Shown piece by piece: positions 63,238-64,000 of a stretch of 64,000 bases of DNA. Source of the stretch: VFMC01 sp046331225 (GTDB lineage: Bacteria; Actinomycetota; Acidimicrobiia; Acidimicrobiales; Ilumatobacteraceae). Position 1 is the stretch's first letter; every line of letters begins with the position of its first letter. A program made the position numbers and the translations under genes. The notes below the pieces were generated by a model. That model searched no databases. It worked only from the letters and a program-made list of their open reading frames with translations, and had not been told where the DNA came from. The stretch lies in contig JAXLRF010000008.1 of assembly GCA_046331225.1 (NCBI GenBank), positions 186,001-250,000 of the forward strand. The letters are read 5' to 3'.

Positions 63238-64000
63238 GCGGACTCCGAGCGAGGGGTGTGAGGGGAATGAGGGCTGCGAGGGCTGCGAGGGCTGCGCGGG
63301 GCACGGGACGGGCCGGCGGTGCCCGTCGCCTCGGGCCCGTCGGGCCGGACCGGGGTCGACGCACCCGCGCCACGCGACGAACGGGCCGCCTTGGCGGTCG
63401 ACCCGACACGGCGCCGGGCCGACGCGTCGGAGGGGCGCGCCAGCGTGCCGTGCGCGAGGTCGAGTTCGTGTTCGGTGGTGGTGAACGTCCAGTCGAGGAT
63501 CGCGTTCTCGGGCAGCATCGGGCCGTGGGCCACGTTCTGCAGCGCGAGCCCGTCGACCATCGACACGATCCGCCACGCTGCGCCGTCCGGGTCGTCGCAC
63601 CGGAACACCCCAGCGGCGACGCCTCGTTCGACGATGTCGGCCAGCAGCCGTTGCCAGGCCACGTTGAGCCGTCGCGACGTGGCGCCGAGCGCAGGGTGCC
63701 GCGAGGCCTCGGCCCACGCGTCGAGCCAGAGCTGGAACGACCAGTCGTCGCCCGTGCGCGCGTACGCGTCGAAGAACGCGAGCAGCTGTTCGACCGGCCC
63801 GTCGGCTCCGGCGACCGCCGTCTCGGTCACCTGCAGGTCGCGGCCGGCGACGTGCTCGAACGCCGCGGCGAGGACGTCGTCCATCGAGTCGAAGTAGTGG
63901 TGGATCAGCCCGCTCGAGCAGCCCAACTCCGCCGCCACGTCGCGGACGGTCGTCGACCCGAACCCGCGACGCGTCGCCACGCGCAGTGCCGCGTCGACGA
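63234..64000 (-). CDS. TetR-family regulator, 5' end outside window
   Basis: The frame remains open to the window edge, with VDAALRVATRRGFGSTTVRDVAAELGCSS as the HTH N-terminus (the start is beyond 64000). The rest is a ligand-binding helical core up to about residue 195, then a 60-residue Ser/Pro/Arg-rich tail (RSPRSPRSPHSPHTPRSESA), which is encoded by a repeated GGGCTGCGA unit. It is coupled to the DMGDH-like gene (4-nt overlap), so it is the probable regulator of methylamine-like catabolism. Confidence 0.9.
   Translation of the reverse strand, partial: VDAALRVATRRGFGSTTVRDVAAELGCSSGLIHHYFDSMDDVLAAAFEHVAGRDLQVTETAVAGADGPVEQLLAFFDAYARTGDDWSFQLWLDAWAEASRHPALGATSRRLNVAWQRLLADIVERGVAAGVFRCDDPDGAAWRIVSMVDGLALQNVAHGPMLPENAILDWTFTTTEHELDLAHGTLARPSDASARRRVGSTAKAARSSRGAGASTPVRPDGPEATGTAGPSRAPRSPRSPRSPHSPHTPRSESA
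63262..63297 (-). repeat. 9-bp tandem repeat in the TetR coding tail
   Basis: GGGCTGCGA repeated three to four times (top strand), encoding the SPR/SPH repeats of the TetR C-terminal tail. Slippage-prone. Confidence 0.65.

Overview
The window is high-GC, gene-dense actinobacterial DNA. It carries two probable coenzyme-F420 enzymes of the PPOX/LLM type, an ANTAR response regulator of the PdtaR type, an actinobacterial DNA polymerase I, a four-S1-domain RpsA and LexA boxes of the GAAC-N4-GTTC type. The conserved order uvrC / rapZ / gap-pgk-tpiA / secG fits Actinobacteria. The flavour of the accessory genes and the very frequent leaderless promoters suggest an Acidimicrobiia member (Ilumatobacter-like). 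That last placement is inference from general familiarity, not a database result.

Layout. 1-8.6 kb: end of an SCO6745-family gene, malQ, a small coiled-coil gene, pdtaR, polA with a coupled methyltransferase, rpsA. 8.6-13.2 kb: small hypotheticals, an SDR, and a NarL-type response regulator/histidine kinase pair. 13.2-16 kb: coaE, a membrane-anchored trypsin-like protease, a double GNAT. 16-31 kb: the excision-repair genes uvrB, uvrA and uvrC, spread among a DUF4287 gene with a leader peptide, LysR/EamA, DUF445, an EAL protein, an MFS exporter and a rhomboid-like protein. 31-36.6 kb: LLM oxidoreductase, methyltransferase, rapZ, then the glycolytic operon gap-pgk-tpiA. 36.9-42.7 kb: a five-gene oligopeptide-type ABC importer inserted between tpiA and secG. 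42.7-46.6 kb: secG, tRNA-Leu(GAG), an F420 enzyme, recQ, SRPBCC. 46.6-53.8 kb, minus strand: hemerythrin-katE, LacI, a small regulated ORF, ketoacyl synthase III, XRE-cupin, LLM. 53.9-56.6 kb, plus strand: a hotdog dehydratase and an RNase/PPOX fusion. 56.7-64 kb, minus strand: MFS, membrane protein + ECF sigma, dimethylglycine-dehydrogenase-like enzyme, TetR.

How parts work together: UvrA, UvrB and UvrC form the nucleotide-excision-repair system, and uvrA and uvrB each carry a LexA box on the promoter. gap-pgk-tpiA is a tightly packed glycolysis operon. The ABC operon has all five parts of an oligopeptide importer (lipoprotein, two permeases, two ATPases). katE and the hemerythrin gene are coupled for peroxide/oxygen handling.

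Most notable: (1) the ABC substrate-binding lipoprotein (36868-38634) reads as a natural circular permutation: the segment that normally starts the mature protein sits at its C-terminus. (2) Three intergenic arrays of 51-bp and 39-bp hairpin units (26.4, 31.7 and 60.5 kb). (3) A 127-128 bp dispersed repeat with fixed internal spacing (8.6 and 43.2 kb). (4) A beta-CASP RNase fused to a PPOX/F420-type split barrel. (5) At least fourteen TANNNT -10 elements lying 6-9 nt from start codons, implying mostly leaderless mRNAs, with one gene (18302) instead having a long leader that begins with a leaderless 28-codon peptide.
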